A stretch of DNA of 64,000 nucleotides from CBFDBF01 sp050287725 (GCA_050287725.1 JBNKCL010000091.1:1-64000), one strand, 5' to 3'. Positions 50,869 to 60,025 are shown, counted from the stretch's first letter. The notes: generated by a model from the sequence alone, not told the origin. Translations and numbers: made by a program.

Positions 50869-50885
50869 AGTGTAAATATAACACT
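50869..50885 (-). promoter_or_regulatory. Candidate NrtR operator
   Basis: AGTGT-N7-ACACT, a dyad with perfect 5-base arms and an AT-rich spacer, centred 30 bases upstream of the nrtR start. NrtR normally binds such palindromes and controls its own operon. Function inferred. Confidence 0.6.
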
Positions 50886-50967
50886 AAACAGCACCGGGGG
50901 GCCACCCCGGGAGTGGGCGCCGTTTCCCGAACTTGGCCGCGCAGGCGTCAATCGATGGAAAAATTTC

Positions 50968-50994
50968 TAAAGGTTTTCATTAAGAAGCCGCCAT
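50968..50994 (+). promoter_or_regulatory. FliA-type (sigma-28) promoter for the HDOD gene
   Basis: TAAAGGTT (50968-50975), an 11-base spacer and GCCGCCAT (50987-50994). The -35 differs from consensus at one position and the -10 at three, so it is weaker than the fliC and chemoreceptor promoters. It ends 41 bases before the chosen ATG. Confidence 0.6.
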
Positions 50995-51035
50995 TTTAGA
51001 ATCTAGTACTATTATTGTGGAAAACCGCGAAGTAT

Positions 51036-51899
51036 ATGGTTACCAAGCCGTCAGTCGTCAGCGGAAGCGAGGTATTGCAGCTTAAGTATCTTCCGCCGCT
51101 TTCCGTGACTGCCAGCCGTTTGCTGGGAGCGGTCTCCGATCCTGACGTGGAGATCCAGACGGTGGTTGACATCATCAGCCAGGATCCGGGGTTGGCGGGA
51201 CGGATTGTGGGGATGGCGAACTCCGCCTATTTTGGGCAAGTCAATCCGATCTATTCGGTGCATGATGCGATTATTCGGGTGCTGGGCCTGAACCTGGTTA
51301 AGAGCCTGGCGCTGGGGATTGCCATCAACGGTGCATTTCGGGCGGATCGCTGCCCGGGGTTTGATTTGCACGATTACTGGTTTCGGTCGATCAGCTGTGC
51401 CATTCTGGCCCGCATGTTGGCCGTAGCAATTGGAGTCGAAGAGCGTCCCGATCCGGATAGTGTTTATCTTTGTGGTCTGTTAAATAACATTGGTGATTTG
51501 TTGCTGGCATATCTGTATCCGAAGGAGTTTTCGCGGATATTAACGATTCTGCGTACAACCCCGGGGCTGGAGCCGGCCGCATTGCAACAAGAACAGCTCG
51601 GTATTGACGGCGTGGCGGCGGGAGAATGGTTGGCGCGTCGTTGGCATCTCCCTGAGGCGGTAGTCCAAGTGATCGGTTCACAGGAAGCGGCAGAGTGTGA
51701 TCCGGCCCATCGTGTGCAAGCAGAGTTGGTGATGGGGGTTTCGGGCTGGTTGGGGCGGCCGCCGGGTTCGGGTGGTTTGGCTCAGGAAGAGGCGTTACTG
51801 CGGATTGCGGGTTTGGGGGAGTCAAGCCTGCAGGCTGCCGAAGCGAATTATTCGGAACAATGTCAAGAACTAGAGGCGCTTTCGGAGCTGCTGTCATAG
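51036..51899 (+). CDS. HDOD-domain protein
   Basis: 287 residues from the ATG at 51036. The HDOD fold covers about residues 12-205 (KYLPPLSVTASRLLGAVSDP, then DIISQDPGLAGRIVGMANSA). HD catalytic residues are not intact, as usual for HDOD. These proteins act in signalling, often with cyclic-di-GMP or chemotaxis. The GAF-GGDEF gene begins 13 bases after it. A FliA-type promoter precedes it, tying it to flagellar regulation (inference). Confidence 0.85.
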   Translation: MVTKPSVVSGSEVLQLKYLPPLSVTASRLLGAVSDPDVEIQTVVDIISQDPGLAGRIVGMANSAYFGQVNPIYSVHDAIIRVLGLNLVKSLALGIAINGAFRADRCPGFDLHDYWFRSISCAILARMLAVAIGVEERPDPDSVYLCGLLNNIGDLLLAYLYPKEFSRILTILRTTPGLEPAALQQEQLGIDGVAAGEWLARRWHLPEAVVQVIGSQEAAECDPAHRVQAELVMGVSGWLGRPPGSGGLAQEEALLRIAGLGESSLQAAEANYSEQCQELEALSELLS

Positions 51900-51912
51900 G
51901 GGATGTTTCACT

Positions 51913-53112
51913 ATGGCGACAATGCCAAAAAGTATGGTGAAAATTAGTCTACAAGAACGTTTTGTATCACTGCTGGATTCATTGTCGGCGGTGCGAAAAC
52001 TGGCCCAGGTAAATTTGGAGCAGGTCTCAGAGAAAGGCCTGTTGCAGTTGGCGTTGCAATCCTTGATTGAGCACTACGATTTGGCCTTCTGCTCTGTTTT
52101 TCTATTGGAAAATGGAATACTTCGTTGTGCGGTGGGTTCCGGCCTGGAAGAACAAGTGGGGTCTCTGCGACTGGAATCGGAACAGCGTGCGGCAGGCAGT
52201 ATGGAGTTTGCTGTAGGTGAAGGGATCATGGGGATCGCCTGTGAGACCGGCCAAATCCAGTATTGTCGGAATTGCGCAACCGACGAAAGGTTCAAGCCAT
52301 TCCGTGGTAAGACCATCTTTCACAGTAGCGGCTCCGTCGTCTCGGTTCCAATCACCGTTAGCGGGAAAATGCTCGGAGTATTGAACGTTTCTCATCACCA
52401 GCCGGATTTTTTTGAGGCCTGGCAACAGCATATGCTGATCCTGTATTGCAACATCCTCGGGCATACGCTGAATAATCACCGCCTGGTCCATGCATTAGAG
52501 GAGGCATTGCAGCATCAAGCATTGGGACGCGAGTGCTGCGTCAGGGAAGAATCGCGGACACTGCATGTTCGTTCGCAACAACTATCGACTCTGGATGAGT
52601 TGACGGAGCTTCCCAACCGGCGTTCGTTTTTTGATCGGGGCCTATCCCTGCTGGAGCAAAACTTCCGCGCACAACAACCGTTAGGGTTGCTTTTGGTGGA
52701 TATTGCGGATTTTCGCGCTGTCAATGATCGCTGGGGGCATGCGGTCGGTGACCGGGTGCTGATGAAAGTAGCGCGGGAGCTCCGTGAAGAAGCGTGTGAC
52801 GGCGATATGGTGGCGCGCCTTGGGGGCGACGAATTCGTGGTTCTGTTGTGTGAAACGGGTCCGCAAGAGGTGGATAGGTTTGTGACAGGTCTGCAGCGAC
52901 GTTTGGAAACGCTGGATATTGAGGGCGCGGCCGGAAATATAGAATTAACCGTAAGTACCGGGGTCGCCTGGTTCAGCGACCGGGATACGGAGCCTACAGG
53001 TCGGGCATTGGAGAGGTTGTACAGTGAGGCGGCCGACCATCTGGCAACCGGCAAACAGACCGGCTGCAACCAGACCCGGTTGTATGATGTGGATTCATCG
53101 CTGAGCGGCTGA
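51913..53112 (+). CDS. GAF-GGDEF diguanylate cyclase
   Basis: 399 residues. A GAF domain covers about 25-190 (GEGIMGIACETGQIQYCRNC, then GSVVSVPITVSGKMLGVLNV), and a C-terminal GGDEF domain follows with intact active site LGGDEFVVLL. The inhibitory RxxD motif five residues upstream is absent (CDGD there), so no product inhibition through this site is expected. It should make cyclic-di-GMP in the cytoplasm. Cotranscribed with the HDOD gene. Confidence 0.92.
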   Translation: MATMPKSMVKISLQERFVSLLDSLSAVRKLAQVNLEQVSEKGLLQLALQSLIEHYDLAFCSVFLLENGILRCAVGSGLEEQVGSLRLESEQRAAGSMEFAVGEGIMGIACETGQIQYCRNCATDERFKPFRGKTIFHSSGSVVSVPITVSGKMLGVLNVSHHQPDFFEAWQQHMLILYCNILGHTLNNHRLVHALEEALQHQALGRECCVREESRTLHVRSQQLSTLDELTELPNRRSFFDRGLSLLEQNFRAQQPLGLLLVDIADFRAVNDRWGHAVGDRVLMKVARELREEACDGDMVARLGGDEFVVLLCETGPQEVDRFVTGLQRRLETLDIEGAAGNIELTVSTGVAWFSDRDTEPTGRALERLYSEAADHLATGKQTGCNQTRLYDVDSSLSG

Positions 53113-53206
53113 AATTTCAAGCCTTTTCAATTGCGGCGCCTCCGTTCCGCTGGTTATTGGTGAAAGCGGGCTTGAAGACGCCTTCCCGCGGTAGCAGAAT
53201 AGCCCT

Positions 53207-54115
53207 ATGTCAGAACCGTCCGTTTCTTCCAAACTGGTAGTGGCCATCTCCTCCCGCGCCCTGTTCGATCTTGATGAATCGCATGCGGTATTCGAGTCGG
53301 AGGGGGTTGACGCCTATTGTAAGTATCAGATTGAGCACGAAGATGATGTGCTTGCGCCGGGAGTTGCTTTCCCTCTGGTAAAGAAATTACTGGCACTGAA
53401 CGAGTTGTATGCCGGCGCCGCTTCGGTAGAAGTAATCCTTTTATCCCGCAACAGTGCCGACACCGGGCTGCGGATCTTTAACTCCATCGTCCATCATGAG
53501 TTGAATATCGTGCGGGCCGCGTTCTGTGGAGGCGTAAGTCCTTATCGCTATGTTTCGGCGTTAGGCGCACATCTGTTTTTGTCCGCCGACCAGGAGGATG
53601 TGGGCAAGGCGTTGGAAGCCGGTATTGCGGCGGCCACTATTCTTCCTTCCGGTGCATCGGCGCATTATGAACCGGGCGATCAGTTGCGGATTGCATTTGA
53701 CGGCGATGCGGTAATTTTTTCAGACGAGGCGGAACGGATCTATAAAAGCGAAGGGTTGGAGGCGTTCTCTGCAAGTGAGAAGGCCGCGGCCCGCAAGCCG
53801 CTGTCAGGGGGGCCGTTCAAGGGATTTTTATCGGCATTGCACCGGCTGCAGGTTGCGGCACCGCCCGGAGTAGCGCCGATCCGTACCGCCCTGGTAACGG
53901 CGCGGGCGGCGCCGGCCCATGAGCGGGTGATTCGCACCTTGCGGGCTTGGGATATCCGAATCGACGAAGCCTTTTTCCTGGGCGGCAGGGAGAAGAGCGT
54001 TTTTCTGCGATCTTTCGGGGCGGATATATTTTTCGATGATCAGACCGGGCACTGCGAATCGGCCCGCCATCATGTTCCGACAGGCCATGTGCCGCACGGC
54101 GTTGCCAACCAATGA
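53207..54115 (+). CDS. Cytosolic 5'-nucleotidase family protein
   Basis: 302 residues. It belongs to the NT5C1-like 5'-nucleotidase family; the start LVVAISSRALFDLDESHAVF carries the two Asp of the HAD nucleophile motif, followed by VLLSRNSADTGLRIFNSI and RIAFDGDAVIFSDEAERIYK. It should dephosphorylate nucleoside monophosphates. The upstream GGDEF gene could be cotranscribed (94 bases). No signal peptide. Confidence 0.84.
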   Translation: MSEPSVSSKLVVAISSRALFDLDESHAVFESEGVDAYCKYQIEHEDDVLAPGVAFPLVKKLLALNELYAGAASVEVILLSRNSADTGLRIFNSIVHHELNIVRAAFCGGVSPYRYVSALGAHLFLSADQEDVGKALEAGIAAATILPSGASAHYEPGDQLRIAFDGDAVIFSDEAERIYKSEGLEAFSASEKAAARKPLSGGPFKGFLSALHRLQVAAPPGVAPIRTALVTARAAPAHERVIRTLRAWDIRIDEAFFLGGREKSVFLRSFGADIFFDDQTGHCESARHHVPTGHVPHGVANQ

Positions 54116-54185
54116 GGGCTCGCCCTAAAAAGCAATATCCCCGGCTTTGAGGTGTGCTCTAAAGGCGGATAGTTTCCAACCTGAC

Positions 54186-56291
54186 TCAGATGGAACTGAA
54201 GTCGTAGGCGATGGTCGGGGTGGGTTTTTGCAGGAAATTTCCCTGAATGTAATTGACGCCGATGGTCCAAAGGACCGCCAGCGAATTGGCGTCCTCAACG
54301 CCGAGGGCGACGCTTTTCACGCCATACGATTGCGCCAGGCGGTTCAGGCTGTGCAATTTGTCCTGCTGTTGTTGATTGCTGGCAAGGCCCTGGGTCAGGC
54401 TTCGATCCAGTTTGACGTAATCAACCGAAAGGTGCTTGAGCAGCATTTCCGGTTTCGGGTTTTCGCCAAAGTGATCGATCGCCAGTTGGCAGCGGATCTT
54501 GGAAAGACCCTCGATAAGCTTTTTCGCGTTTTGTGTATGTTCGCGTAGATCGGTATCACGAAACTGGAATGTCAGCCATGCGCCCTTGGCGTTATATTCC
54601 CGCAGGCAATCGCAAATCCATAGAAGCATCGTTTCATCTGCGATACCGGCAACCGACAGGCAGACAAAGAACTTGATTTTGTGGTCTAACCCGCGCTGTT
54701 TTGCCAGTTCCATGATTGCATTTTTGATTACCCAGCGATCGATTGCGTTCATTAATTCCGGTTCGTCTTTCATGCCCAGGAAGTCCTTTGGCATGATTTC
54801 GTCCCCGTTTTCATTCAGCAGCCTGGTAAGAACGGCGTAATTTTCCCGGGTGTCACCTTGCAGACTTACGATCGGTTGATATACCAATCGGAATCGATCA
54901 TGCTCCAATGCCTCCCGAATCAGTTCTTTTATTGTTTGATTGCTGGAGGTTTCGGTATCTGCTTTTTGGGCGGGACGCATTTCGGATTCGTCATAGGACG
55001 AAACCATGTTACCACCCTGATCGCGAATCGCTTCGCAGGCGTTGTACGCTTCGTTAACGAGATCTTGGCCGCTCTTCGTATTGTCAGTGAGATAGCTGAT
55101 TCCGATGCTGCAGGTGATCTTGTTGTTTTCCTTGAGGCTCTGGTATTCATGTCCGGCGATCGCTGTACGGAGTTCCTCGCCGAATGATTCGGCTGCCTGG
55201 GCGGTTAGCTGTCCGGAGAGAAGCACAAAAGTGTGGTCGCCAAACCGCGCGACCATATCGTTTTCGCCGGATTTTTCCTGTAAAATTTGCGCCACTTCCG
55301 TGAGTAAGGCGTCGCAGACCGCAATGCCGGCAGCGCTTCGCAGTTTCTGAAAATCGTCCAATAGGATGAATAGTAGAGCGCAGGAGGGTTCTGAAATCGC
55401 GGCGCCGGAAACAAGCTCATCGAGCTGCTCCATAAAGTATTGGCGATTGGAGAGCCCGGTGTGCGGATCCAGCTTGGTTAACTGGTTGATCTCCTGCTCC
55501 AGTTTTTTGTTTATTGACTGATCGCGAATAATAATCTGGGTGCAGGGCTCGCCGTCCATTGAGGCGGGAGTGAACTCCAGTTCGGCTTCAAAGATTTTGT
55601 CGCTGCTGTTGCGGCAATTGGTTTCAAGCTTGGCCGCCTCTTCCGACTTCTCTATCGACCGCAGAAATTCCTTGAATGTGGAATGGTCGTCCGGTGCGAT
55701 CATGTCCAGAATCGGCAATCCCTCGATATCGCTCATGTCGACATAGCCGAACATGTTCAGATAAGCCTGATTCGCTTTGATATACATCCCTTCGTGAATG
55801 TATGCGATGGCGTCGCGGGAATTCTCGACCAGAGAGTTGCAACGTTGCTCCATGTCGAGTAGCAGTTCCTTGGATTTTTGCAGCTCTCGGCGAGTTCGCA
55901 GATCATGAATTTCGCGGGAAACGATCAGGGTGAGACGGTCGGGATCTTGTTTGCTTACAGCATCGCGCGCGCCCTTTTTCAGGGCGTCGATCAGGAATTC
56001 CTGTTCTGGAGCCTCCGGAAATACAATAATCAACGGTATATCGACCGCGGCTTTCCGTAATAACGATAAGATGTGCCTTGGCTCGATATTGCCGGTTTCG
56101 AATGTATAGAGAATGATATCCAGATTGGATTTTGCGAGCGTTTCGATCAGGTCCTCTTCTTTGTCGTCGCGGTGCAGGTGGATGGTCATCCCGGCATTTC
56201 GCAAGGCGTTTGCCATAGTCTCTGCATCGTTGGGGGATTCCTCGATGACCAGCAGTTCGATCGCGGACTCTGAGTGAAACTTTCCTGTCAT
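54186..56291 (-). CDS. FimX-like degenerate GGDEF/EAL protein
   Basis: 701 residues in the order receiver (1-125), PAS (about 148-265), GGDEF-like (about 285-430) and EAL-like (about 465-701). All three enzymatic motifs are broken: the receiver lacks the acceptor Asp (LDIILYTFETGNIEP), the GGDEF site reads ARFGDHTFVLL and the EAL start reads NYAVLTRLLN. This order and decay match FimX, which binds cyclic-di-GMP through its dead EAL and controls type IV pilus assembly and twitching. It follows the PilZ-like gene by 98 bases on the same strand. Confidence 0.84.
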   Translation of the reverse strand: MTGKFHSESAIELLVIEESPNDAETMANALRNAGMTIHLHRDDKEEDLIETLAKSNLDIILYTFETGNIEPRHILSLLRKAAVDIPLIIVFPEAPEQEFLIDALKKGARDAVSKQDPDRLTLIVSREIHDLRTRRELQKSKELLLDMEQRCNSLVENSRDAIAYIHEGMYIKANQAYLNMFGYVDMSDIEGLPILDMIAPDDHSTFKEFLRSIEKSEEAAKLETNCRNSSDKIFEAELEFTPASMDGEPCTQIIIRDQSINKKLEQEINQLTKLDPHTGLSNRQYFMEQLDELVSGAAISEPSCALLFILLDDFQKLRSAAGIAVCDALLTEVAQILQEKSGENDMVARFGDHTFVLLSGQLTAQAAESFGEELRTAIAGHEYQSLKENNKITCSIGISYLTDNTKSGQDLVNEAYNACEAIRDQGGNMVSSYDESEMRPAQKADTETSSNQTIKELIREALEHDRFRLVYQPIVSLQGDTRENYAVLTRLLNENGDEIMPKDFLGMKDEPELMNAIDRWVIKNAIMELAKQRGLDHKIKFFVCLSVAGIADETMLLWICDCLREYNAKGAWLTFQFRDTDLREHTQNAKKLIEGLSKIRCQLAIDHFGENPKPEMLLKHLSVDYVKLDRSLTQGLASNQQQQDKLHSLNRLAQSYGVKSVALGVEDANSLAVLWTIGVNYIQGNFLQKPTPTIAYDFSSI

Positions 56292-56389
56292 GGCTGTTTT
56301 TTTACGAGTCTAAAAGGTGATACGGATTGGTATTTTTGTGCCGAAAGATCAGTATTTCATCCCTTGGCGGCAAGGCGCTCTCTACTGAC

Positions 56390-58186
56390 TCACAATTTCT
56401 CCCAGATATTATCAAATTCCTGTGGCGGTTGGGCCTTTTTTTGAGGTCGCTCCGGCCGGATAACGGTATCAAGGGGTTGGTACCGGAAGCGGGCGAAGGC
56501 GCCGGTCGCCTCCAGAAGATGGGTCAGGCGGACCTGTTTCTGTTCCCCGGCGACGGTTACCCATATCACATCGTTCACGCGATGGAAGAACGGTTGCACG
56601 ATCAGGCTGCTTGGTTGCTTCGAAATCGTTTGTTCCGGCAAAAGCAGCGCATTCTGGCTCGCTTGCGCATCATCACCCTGGTCCAGAGGGTGGACGAAAA
56701 CCGCATCGGCGGTCACTGCGAGTATCTCGACTCCGATTTGTAGCCCGAGAGCGGGAATGTTCCGGAGCCAGCGGGTGACCCCGATACTGAACTGGGCGCG
56801 TTTTGTCGCTGACTGAATTCCAATCAGTTCGCCTACCCGGATACCCTGGGAGTCGCTCCCGGAAAGGTCTATGCAGTAGCCGCCGGCGCTTTCGTTAAAG
56901 GTTTTGCAGGGGACCGTAGTGTGGCGCTTCTCCGTTGATCCATTGGTCCAGGACGGTGCGCTTTGATCCTGCAACCACCCTCCGCTGGCGGTGTTGGGCG
57001 CGTAGCCGGATTCGTCAAATTGCGGACCCAGCGGAGAGAGGGAAAGGGTGATTTCTTCGCTTGTTTGAAGCTCCTCGCTTTCCGCTTCATCCATATTATC
57101 CGTTTTGGCGGTCAGGTTCTCGACGATCAGGGCGTGGATCGCCGTCAGCCCGATCGCGATTTCAAGCTCGAAATTGAGCGTGGTGCGGACAAAGGCCCGT
57201 TTCGGTACCGCCTCCAGGGTGTGGAGGTACTTGCGGAGCAATGCCTGCGCAATTTGAACGTCGGCGACTTGCATGCCGCTGGTGCCTGCGTCTGTGCCCA
57301 GCTGTTTCTGGCGTTCCTGCAGAACCGGTTTCAGCGCTTGTGTGTCGATTTGCAGGCAGCCCCCGGTTACGGGTGTGGTTACGAATGTCGCGTGAACAGG
57401 CGGCTCGTCCGCAGCGGTCTGGACCAGAAATCCGGTAGCGTGCTCTTTTTGTTCTTGCTGTTTGCAGGCGGCTAGGGTGATGTGCTGCGCCCACTCAGAG
57501 AGATTGGATACCAGAAATTCGATTTCCCGTTGGCGCAAGTTATAGGGAGATGCCATGCCGAATAGCAGAATCCTCCGATAGAGGTCGGAAAGAGTCGAGG
57601 TCTCCATCTTTGCGTTGAGCGCATCCTTGATGGGTATTTCTCCGAGTTTTAACTGGCTGGCATAGCGGTAGAGCAGATGGATCTCCTTCCATACCAGGCC
57701 GGGGTATGGGTTGTACACGATCGCCGAATAGTAGAGAACACGGGAGAGATAGAAGACCGCATGATGAAGCGCGGTTGTCAGGAGCTGTTTGTCCGGGCGT
57801 CCGTCCGGATCGTTGAGCAGTTCCTCGATAATGATTTTGTAAGAAGTGGCGAGTTCTGAGTGTAGCTCGCGGCACAGGACGGCGACCTTCTGGTTACGGG
57901 CGGAGAGCGGAAACGGCAGGTCGTAAAAATATTTTTTCAGATTTTTGCTGATGTAAGAGACCGGTTGCCGTAGCAGCTCCACCGTCTGCGTTCGTTTGGC
58001 GTAGGGGATATCGCGACGATTCAGTTCGACCATGACCTTGAAGACCTGCCGCGAGGTCTCGCCGATATGTGCCATGGGAAGGGATGACAGCCACTCCTCA
58101 AACCCTTTCAGGTTGAGGAAAATCTGGTTTTCAGGTCCAGGCGTTCTCTCGGGAGTTGTGAGCCCGAGTCGGGAGTGGCTGGCCAT
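56390..58186 (-). CDS. PilZ-like protein upstream of fimX
   Basis: 598 residues. The N-terminal 240 residues are helical and unfamiliar. Towards residue 440 lies CKTFNESAGGYCIDLSG, the second PilZ motif (D/NxSxxG), with a beta-barrel-like region (HTTVPCK before it) and a conserved RWLRNIPALGLQIGVEILAV part after. The first PilZ motif RxxxR is not evident. PilZ domains bind cyclic-di-GMP. Its neighbour is the FimX-like gene, so a cyclic-di-GMP-dependent surface process is likely (inference). The chosen ATG is the first in frame. Confidence 0.68.
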   Translation of the reverse strand: MASHSRLGLTTPERTPGPENQIFLNLKGFEEWLSSLPMAHIGETSRQVFKVMVELNRRDIPYAKRTQTVELLRQPVSYISKNLKKYFYDLPFPLSARNQKVAVLCRELHSELATSYKIIIEELLNDPDGRPDKQLLTTALHHAVFYLSRVLYYSAIVYNPYPGLVWKEIHLLYRYASQLKLGEIPIKDALNAKMETSTLSDLYRRILLFGMASPYNLRQREIEFLVSNLSEWAQHITLAACKQQEQKEHATGFLVQTAADEPPVHATFVTTPVTGGCLQIDTQALKPVLQERQKQLGTDAGTSGMQVADVQIAQALLRKYLHTLEAVPKRAFVRTTLNFELEIAIGLTAIHALIVENLTAKTDNMDEAESEELQTSEEITLSLSPLGPQFDESGYAPNTASGGWLQDQSAPSWTNGSTEKRHTTVPCKTFNESAGGYCIDLSGSDSQGIRVGELIGIQSATKRAQFSIGVTRWLRNIPALGLQIGVEILAVTADAVFVHPLDQGDDAQASQNALLLPEQTISKQPSSLIVQPFFHRVNDVIWVTVAGEQKQVRLTHLLEATGAFARFRYQPLDTVIRPERPQKKAQPPQEFDNIWEKL

Positions 58187-58301
58187 CGATATACTGGTTC
58201 CGATTCTTGATTATGAAATCAAACTAGGCCGCGAGCCGCACCTCTCATGATCCGCCTGGCCATCATCGCGCTGTGACTCAAAGCCGTTCGAACATATAAC
58301 T

Positions 58302-58315
58302 ATAATAGCTATTAT
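58302..58315. promoter_or_regulatory. AT-rich palindrome upstream of the PilZ-like gene
   Basis: ATAATAGCTATTAT is a perfect 14-base palindrome in an AT-rich segment (58290-58350) of otherwise GC-rich DNA, 116 bases upstream of the PilZ-like start. It could be an operator or contain the promoter -10. Function unknown. Confidence 0.35.
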
Positions 58316-58400
58316 TGCATAACTAATTAATTTGTATAGGAATAGCACTTGTTGATCGTGGTTGTCGATTGTGACCTGAATTGCACCGGTAGGTTATAGC

Positions 58401-59429
58401 TCAGAGGGGAAACGGCAGCTTTGATCCGGCTCCGGCCTGTTCGTATACCAGCCGGGGTACCAGATAGCCGGGCAGGTACCCCCCGATTTCCCGGCCCAAC
58501 CGGCAGATCCGTTCCTTGGGGAGCGCGAAATGGGCGGCACCCGCCACCCGGTCCAATACATGCAGATAGTAGGGAAGGACGCCACAGGAGAACAGTCTCT
58601 CGCTCAATTCACACAACGTCTCGGTGCGGTCATTCACGCCTCGGAGCAGCACGGTCTGATTGAGAAGGGTGATTCCGGCCTGTTGGAACGGTTGTAGGGC
58701 GGCGGCAACCCCAGGGGAGAGCTCCTGTGGGTGGTTGCAATGCACCACCAGTACGGTCTGCAGGCGAGAGCCGGTCAGCAGATGGACCAGATCGGGCCCG
58801 CTCCGCTCCGGCAGGACGATCGGGAGCCGGCTGTGGATGCGAAGGCGTATCAGGTGCGGGATCTCCTCCAGTTCCCGGATCAGCCCTGCCAGAACGGTAT
58901 CGTCAAGCATCAGGGGGTCGCCGCCGCTCAGAATAACCTCGGTGACGGTCGGGTCGATGCGTATACGATCCAGCTGTTTGCGCCATCCCCCGGACAGGGA
59001 GGCGTCAAAGTAGGGGTAGTGACGACGAAAACAGTACCGGCAATGGATGGCGCACGCCCCGGTGGTGATCAACAAGACGCGCCCCCGATATTTCTGCAAT
59101 ACCCCGGGAGACAATGTTGCTGCGGCATCTCCGACCGGATCGACGGAAAAGCCCGATTCGCGCTCCCGTTCGGCGCTGATCGGCAGTACCTGGCGCAACA
59201 ACGGGTCCGCGGGGTTGCCTTTCTCCATCCGGGCGGCAAATCCTCTCGGCACCAGCATACGAAACTCGTCGGCCGCTTCCCGGGAGACCGGGAGCAACGA
59301 CGATTCGATGCCCAGATACCGCAGCAATTGGCCCGGATCGGTGAAAGAGTCCGCCAGGAGCTGCTGCCACGGCTGACCGGTTCGGGGTATGATATGCACC
59401 TTTAGTTGGTTGTTTCCTGAGGACGACAT
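58401..59429 (-). CDS. epmB: EF-P beta-lysylation 2,3-aminomutase
   Basis: 342 residues from the ATG at 59429. The radical SAM cluster is CAIHCRYCFRRHYPY with CxxxCxxC, and the family segment is EVILSGGDPLMLDDTVLAGL. It converts alpha-lysine to beta-lysine, which EpmA attaches to EF-P. The assigned ATG overlaps the efp ATG on the other strand. A GTG at 59399 would leave 332 residues, aligns better with the Escherichia coli N-terminus and would separate the two genes by 28 bases. Confidence 0.94.
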   Translation of the reverse strand: MSSSGNNQLKVHIIPRTGQPWQQLLADSFTDPGQLLRYLGIESSLLPVSREAADEFRMLVPRGFAARMEKGNPADPLLRQVLPISAERERESGFSVDPVGDAAATLSPGVLQKYRGRVLLITTGACAIHCRYCFRRHYPYFDASLSGGWRKQLDRIRIDPTVTEVILSGGDPLMLDDTVLAGLIRELEEIPHLIRLRIHSRLPIVLPERSGPDLVHLLTGSRLQTVLVVHCNHPQELSPGVAAALQPFQQAGITLLNQTVLLRGVNDRTETLCELSERLFSCGVLPYYLHVLDRVAGAAHFALPKERICRLGREIGGYLPGYLVPRLVYEQAGAGSKLPFPL

Positions 59430-59991
59430 GGCGAGTTACAGCACAAGTGAGTTTAAGGGTGGCCTGAAGATCATGCTGGATGGTGATCCTTGCTCGATTA
59501 TTGAAAACGAATTTGTAAAGCCGGGGAAGGGGCAAGCCTTCAGCCGGGTGAAGATCCGCAATCTTAAAACCGGACGGGTAATCGAACGCACCTTCAAATC
59601 CGGTGATTCGGTAGAAGCGGCCGATGTCATGGAGTTGAATCTACAGTATCTGTACACGGACGGAGAGTTCTGGCATTTCATGAATCCGGAAAGCTTTGAA
59701 CAGTATAGCGCCGATGCCAACGCAGTCGCCGATACGCTGAAGTGGCTGAAGGAGCAGGATATCTGTACCGTCACCCTCTGGAACGGAAGTCCCCTGATCG
59801 TGGAGGCCCCCAATTTCGTGGTCCTGACGGTTACCGAGACCGACCCCGGCCTGAAGGGAGACACCTCGGGCAGTGGCGGCAAACCGGCGACCCTGGAGAC
59901 CGGAGCGGTGGTAAAGGTTCCGCTGTTTGTCCAGATCGGGGACGCCATTAAGGTGGATACCCGCTCCGGGGAGTATGTCTCCCGCGCCTGA
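59428..59991 (+). CDS. efp: Elongation factor P
   Basis: 187 residues. The three-domain factor rescues ribosomes stalled at polyproline. The modified lysine lies in VKPGKGQAFSRVK (Lys34), consistent with lysylation by the neighbouring epmA and epmB. The chosen ATG at 59428 is preceded by GAGGAC, which lies in the opposite strand's epmB start region. The next gene, epmA, begins 34 bases after the stop. Confidence 0.97.
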   Translation: MASYSTSEFKGGLKIMLDGDPCSIIENEFVKPGKGQAFSRVKIRNLKTGRVIERTFKSGDSVEAADVMELNLQYLYTDGEFWHFMNPESFEQYSADANAVADTLKWLKEQDICTVTLWNGSPLIVEAPNFVVLTVTETDPGLKGDTSGSGGKPATLETGAVVKVPLFVQIGDAIKVDTRSGEYVSRA

Positions 59992-60025
59992 AGAGGCGAC
60001 GCCACCAACCGGAACCTCATTACTT

